A DNA stretch of 64,000 bases, taken from Neckera pumila. Taxonomy: Eukaryota; Streptophyta; Bryopsida; Hypnales; Neckeraceae. The notes beneath the pieces are model-generated. The model saw nothing but the letters and a program-made list of their open reading frames with translations. It was not told where the DNA came from and made no database searches. Positions 59,791 through 64,000 of the stretch are shown piece after piece. Position 1 is the stretch's first letter. Each line of letters opens with the position of its first letter. The stretch is from contig OZ018416.1 in assembly GCA_963969595.1 (NCBI GenBank), positions 13,036,065 through 13,100,064 on the forward strand. The letters are read 5' to 3'. The position numbers were made by a program, and so were the translations under genes.

Positions 59791-61292
59791 GCAAGTCTAG
59801 TCTTTTTGTCTTGTCATACGTAGTATGACAGACTTGTTATCTACTATAACTTTTGAAGCATGAGCATGATGAATTTGATTTTTTTTACTTGGAGATGGAT
59901 GCTTTCAATGTAATCATATCTATTATTTTTTAGAAATTAAAAAAATCCATTTTAGATTTTATTTCTATTTTGCTAATTTGTCACACTTTTACATTTAGAA
60001 TTTTTGAGTGCTATGGATTATCCAAAGTTAATGATCTAGAGCTTCCAATTTCTCTAATCTATTCCCACAATAGGAAAACATGTTTTTATCAAAAGATATT
60101 TAAAAATAGATTATTTATTTCCTCTATATTTGTGCAAATAGGGTTCCCTATAATACACACTTTTGACTATTTAAGGTGATTTCAAGCTCATTCTTTTGGT
60201 GAAATATGATCAACATCAAGCCTGTATAAATTGCCAATTTCTAGTTTTTTCCACTATGGTAGATTAATTAGAAATTAAAAACTCAACATATTTCTTATCT
60301 GTAAAAACTGGGATATAGTATTGGTGGATACAATTAAGATTGCATAGTATTGATGAAAGGCACTTATTGATTGTACAATAGATCTACAATATGATCAAAG
60401 GCCCAAGATTGACTAGCAAGCTTTCCCTTCTGTTACCCATAGTACTCAACGCTAAAACCCTAGTTTTTGGCAAAATACTACAAAAACAACCAATCCAAAT
60501 GTTACATTGGATGTTATTGCTGACATAAAATACAAGTTGTTCTACTCAACGTCACCTAAAATCCGTCTACTAAAATTATAAAACGTCACATAAAACACGG
60601 GTTCCTTATAGTGCATTGTTGATTATGGGTGCACTCACCTTATTTTTTTTAAACTTTTTTATTTTCAATTGCCTACAAATACAAATTAACCTGTAACCTT
60701 TGAATGCGAATTTGAGAGTTTAGGTAGATTTTGATGAAGTCAATTTTAAATGGATCTTTCTAAGATTTTGACATAAGATGTAGACAAATACTACTTCATT
60801 GGAAATACTATTTTTTTTTTAATTGAGTTCTTGAATCAAAATTTATACTACTTGGAGTTTTGCAAGCAAGTTGGGCATTGATTTCGGGCAACATGCACAA
60901 AATTTTTCTTCTATCTTCAAAGTATAGTAGATACTATGTATGTAACTAACATAATACATTATGCAATTGTTAAAAACACACACGTGCGTAGTGCAAAAAA
61001 CTCACTCTTAAAGGTGTTAAATTTTTGTTGACCTTGTCAAGCTAGATTGGAACAAAAGAATCTTTGAACCTCAAATACTATAATCTTTCAATTTGTGAGG
61101 TCAAAATTTTGAAATTTTTTCTATACATTTATATAGTAGTCTATTGAAAGTTTGTATGATTGCATTTTTTAATTTTTAACTTTTAATTTTTTTCCTAGTG
61201 CCCTAAAAAGTCAATTTTTGACAATTTATGTCCAAAATGTGCTCCAATCCTTTAGGGGTTAATTATAATTTGATTCTATATATACACAACAA
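59791..61292. other. AT-rich intergenic DNA with an orphan TTAA-type right end
   Basis: An outward end CCAATCCTTTAGGGG-TTAA lies at 61244-61262, facing a body that runs leftward (inward: CCCCTAAAGGATTGGAGC), but its left end could not be found. Another possible CACTA relic is listed separately. No gene recognised. Confidence 0.45.
60441..60613. mobile_element. Possible decayed CACTA-type MITE
   Basis: The right end is GGGTTCCTTATAGTG followed by CAT; a CAT also precedes the presumed left end (60438-60440). The left terminal repeat itself is badly diverged, so the call rests on the right end, the 3-bp match and interior similarity to the other CACTA MITEs (GACATAAAA, AACGTCAC words). Confidence 0.4.
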
Positions 61293-61560
61293 CATTAGAG
61301 GACATTTGAAGCCTCTAGAAGGTTGCAAGTTATCTTGCGTTTCCACATTGTGGGAATGTAGGATAAATGCTAGCTGATGTGGCCGCGACTATGCCATGTC
61401 ATTTTTGAAAAATAAAATAAATAAATTTTTTTTTGCTTAGAATGATATTTGGGAAAAAAAAAAAAAAAAATCTGACAACCCGTATCAGTTGCACAAAATC
61501 AGGCCAGATTTGGAAATGGGCCTAGAAGGGTCTTCTAGAGGCCTCAAATGTCTTCTAATG
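61293..61560. mobile_element. MITE family J copy 2
   Basis: Left end CATTAGAGGACATTTGAAGC, right end, inward, CATTAGAAGACATTTGAGGC, then CCTCTAGAAG in both: about 30 bp of inverted repeat with few mismatches. It shares ends and layout with 5603-5973 and is better preserved. Non-coding, with an A run near 61456-61470. Confidence 0.72.
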
Positions 61561-63640
61561 CTTAAATGAATGGTCTAAGTAAGGTACTTCCACCTACCAT
61601 ACTACACAATTCTACCATAGCTTCCTAGGAGTTTAGGCAACTTTCTATTTAATATTATTTAAAGTGCAATAAATAATTAACTAATCCAAAAATTATATAT
61701 TAAATTTGAATTTTTTGGAATTACCTAAACCCTTGTCTTGACCTTCAAATCCTAAATACTCTATCTTATGTATCAAAGTTTATTTCAATGTTAGAATTTG
61801 TTGCATATGAGATATGTTTTGTTTGTGAGAGATTTTGCTTTAAATGGTCAAAATAGTGAGGCAAAAACTTTGCAATGTATGCTTACAGTTATTGACAAAG
61901 AAAAGATGCAAGATTGTGTAGAGCGAGTTGAATTTCTATGAATTAAGCAATCTTTTAATATACATATTTTTTAGAGGGAGCAAATTAGGTCAATAATCTC
62001 CAAAAATTTAGGCACCTATTTAATTATTTATTTTCTAACTAAACTACTAAGAAGCTACAATATTAAGTAGGCTTTTGATGAAGTCAGTGTTATGAAAAAG
62101 ACCCAAAACCTTACTTTTGGAATATTTACAGCTTCACACATAAAAGAAAAGGGCCTTTTAGTAACTGATTTTGGATTTTTTGAAGGTACTTCAAACATGG
62201 CACATGCAGGACATTTTTAGGTTTCCTCAAGTTCTCACTTTGAAATTATTAAAAATAAATAAATAAATACTCCTCAAATAATAATAATAATAATAATTTA
62301 AATTGATGATATAAATTTGGCTACAAAAGATATGTAACCCTGACTTCTAATTTTGACTCTACTTAAGTTGATCCCTGAACGTCCAAAGTCTTTTCCAGAA
62401 TTTGCAATTTGAGAAAAATTGTTATAAAGTATTATTTGGAAGAATATTTTGGAGTTGATGTACAAATGAAAGTTGTAGATTATGAGTTGTAGATTCCATA
62501 TGTATGGTTAGATTTACCAATGCTATCACCAATATTTTTCTATAAATTTCCAAAGGAAAATTTCCAAATTCCTTCTAAATTTGATTACATCAAAAAAATA
62601 TTATTTTTTGAGTAAAATTTCTTGGAATGGATTTGAAAGGAGGTTCTCTTGACATGGTGAATTTTTGAAATTTCTATATTCTTAAAATTTGTGACCTCAT
62701 TTTTGCAAATCCAGTTTGAATTAGTAAGAGTCGATGCAATTTTGGGGGAGCCAACCACTTGACATAGTTCCACATTTGTAATCTTAAAAAAAACAATATT
62801 ATAGTAACACCAAATCCAAACATTGGATAGGACAACAACTTGATGACTTTCATCTAAGTAGAATGCAAAAGGACAAGAGTGTCAATATGTTTGTCGTCTA
62901 GAAACTGGAGGTTGGACCGCTTAGGGGTTATTGCACATGAGCTTCAGTAATTGGTTTTGGATAATTCTAAGATCAAACCACCTATATCTATTCATATAAG
63001 CACTTCTACAATAGATTATGTGTAGTGTAAGGCAATTGAAATTTTTTATAATTTCATTAATGGAATTGAAATTACTACAAAGTGTAAGGCCATCATTGCA
63101 GTCTAACAATTTTTAATACATTTATCCTTTTTCATTTCCTATCTGCTCAAAGCTATCCTTTTTTGAGAAAATTGGGCATTTAATTGCCTAAGAAAAAACA
63201 TTGCTCACTAATGTGCCAAGGCAAAGCCATTGAGACAAGGCCAAAGCCATTGAGACAAGGCTACAACTGCCTTCCGAACTAGGGACATGTGTTGTGACAA
63301 GAGTGGAGGATTTAATGGTTGAAAATCAAAAACTAATGGTCAGAAATTAGTCCCAGCCTCTGGTGAATTTCTAGTACCCTAAGGTAACCGACCCATTTCC
63401 AACCACTTAAGCAATAATGCATATTTGAAGCGCAATTTTTTTGAGTGCAAAATTTTTCCCATGTATGGAAATAGAATTTGGAAGGATTGTATATTTTTTC
63501 CAAAATTTTACTACTCAAAATATAATTATTAGGAATTTACTAGTAGAAGATTCTTGACCGCCTCGCAACCAATCATACTGCACCACAACTGCTCCGAGAA
63601 TTGAGCCCCAAAGTCACGGAAAGGCAATAGCCTATAAGGT
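61561..63640. other. AT-rich intergenic DNA
   Basis: No gene recognised. A very degraded TTAA-type element may span about 62369-62938 (left TTGA-TCCCTGAACGTCC, right GGACCGCTTAGGGG-TTAT), but neither flank is a proper TTAA. A direct repeat of AAAGCCATTGAGACAAGGC lies at 63222 and 63243. Confidence 0.3.
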
Positions 63641-63641
63641 A

Positions 63642-64000
63642 GGATGCTCTAACAATGACCATTTAAAGGTTGGTCCGCTTTTTTTGTAGGTTTCCATGAA
63701 CATAAATATTTTTCACTCATTTTTCGGAGAAAGAAAAATGGATGAAGAATGTAACACAAGTGGTTTCATTTTTTTTGAAGCATTTTTTATTTAGTTATAA
63801 ATTTCCTAAGATTTCTATTGTACGTACCTATTTATGACCCTACGTCTCCCAAAATGCATCCACTTACAACTTCTAAAGTGATTTGAGGAAATCAAGGCCA
63901 ATGATTGGCTCTTGCAATAAAGAATATTTTTTTTGTATTCAATCAATGACTAAAGTGGTCCATTCAAAGACCAACTCATATCTATTCAGTACCATTTTGT
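63642..64000. mobile_element. TA-flanked element, family H copy 2 (runs off the window)
   Basis: Begins TA-GGATGCTCTAACAATGACC and is collinear with 31678-33543 but without the two insertions found there. Its empty sites are TAA at 63874-63876 and TCAA at 63964-63967. The right end lies beyond the window. Confidence 0.72.

Noticed and set aside
62369..62938. Another TTAA-type MITE
   Set aside because: Both flanks deviate from TTAA and the ends match only weakly, so I do not list it as an element.

Overview
The window looks like AT-rich nuclear DNA of a land plant that makes flagellated sperm (a bryophyte, lycophyte, fern, cycad or Ginkgo; I cannot say which). Three things point there: the 3' end of a HYDIN gene (ciliary central-pair protein, absent from flowering plants); plant-type F-box/WD40 and ARM-repeat genes with plant-like GT-AG introns; and a minisatellite with plant-telomere-like TTTAGGG words. 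Stowaway-, Tourist- and CACTA-type MITEs fit as well.

Genes are sparse. (1) 52-2391 (+): last three visible exons of HYDIN, ending at the family's natural C-terminus. (2) 8844-12407 (+): a nine-exon F-box/WD40 gene; its exons join into a 430-aa reading frame. (3) 37866-39686 (+): an intronless coding region for a 606-aa ARM-repeat protein with a probable 5'UTR intron. It is followed by a telomere-like minisatellite (about 40681-41096).

Nearly everything else is transposon. The main discovery is the dominance of TTAA-targeting, piggyBac-type DNA elements. Two nearly complete piggyBac elements have both ends visible: PB1, 41857-48224, TIR CCCAGAA(A/G)CGTCG, and PB2, 51174-56638, TIR CCCCAAAGC(G/A)ACAT. 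Each is flanked by TTAA and carries a minus-strand DDD transposase broken by stops and frameshifts. Around them lie at least a dozen non-autonomous elements of 230-935 bp whose ends read TTAA-CCCCTAAAG...CTTTAGGGG-TTAA. They fall into families that I name A to G. Several are nested, two pairs of neighbours share one TTAA, and two insertions can be checked against related 'empty sites' inside this same window.

Other mobile DNA includes CACTA MITEs with 3-bp duplications (6347, 24261, 27321), a Stowaway MITE (50179), two Tourist/Harbinger-like MITEs with TAA duplications (31914, 36111), TA-flanked families H and I, a family with CATTAGAG ends (5603, 61293), a foldback element with about 320-bp arms (57012-57784) and an (AT)n tract (49064-49198). 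The three genes do not form a functional unit; they are islands in repeat DNA. All names rest on motif recognition and terminal structure; no database search was possible.
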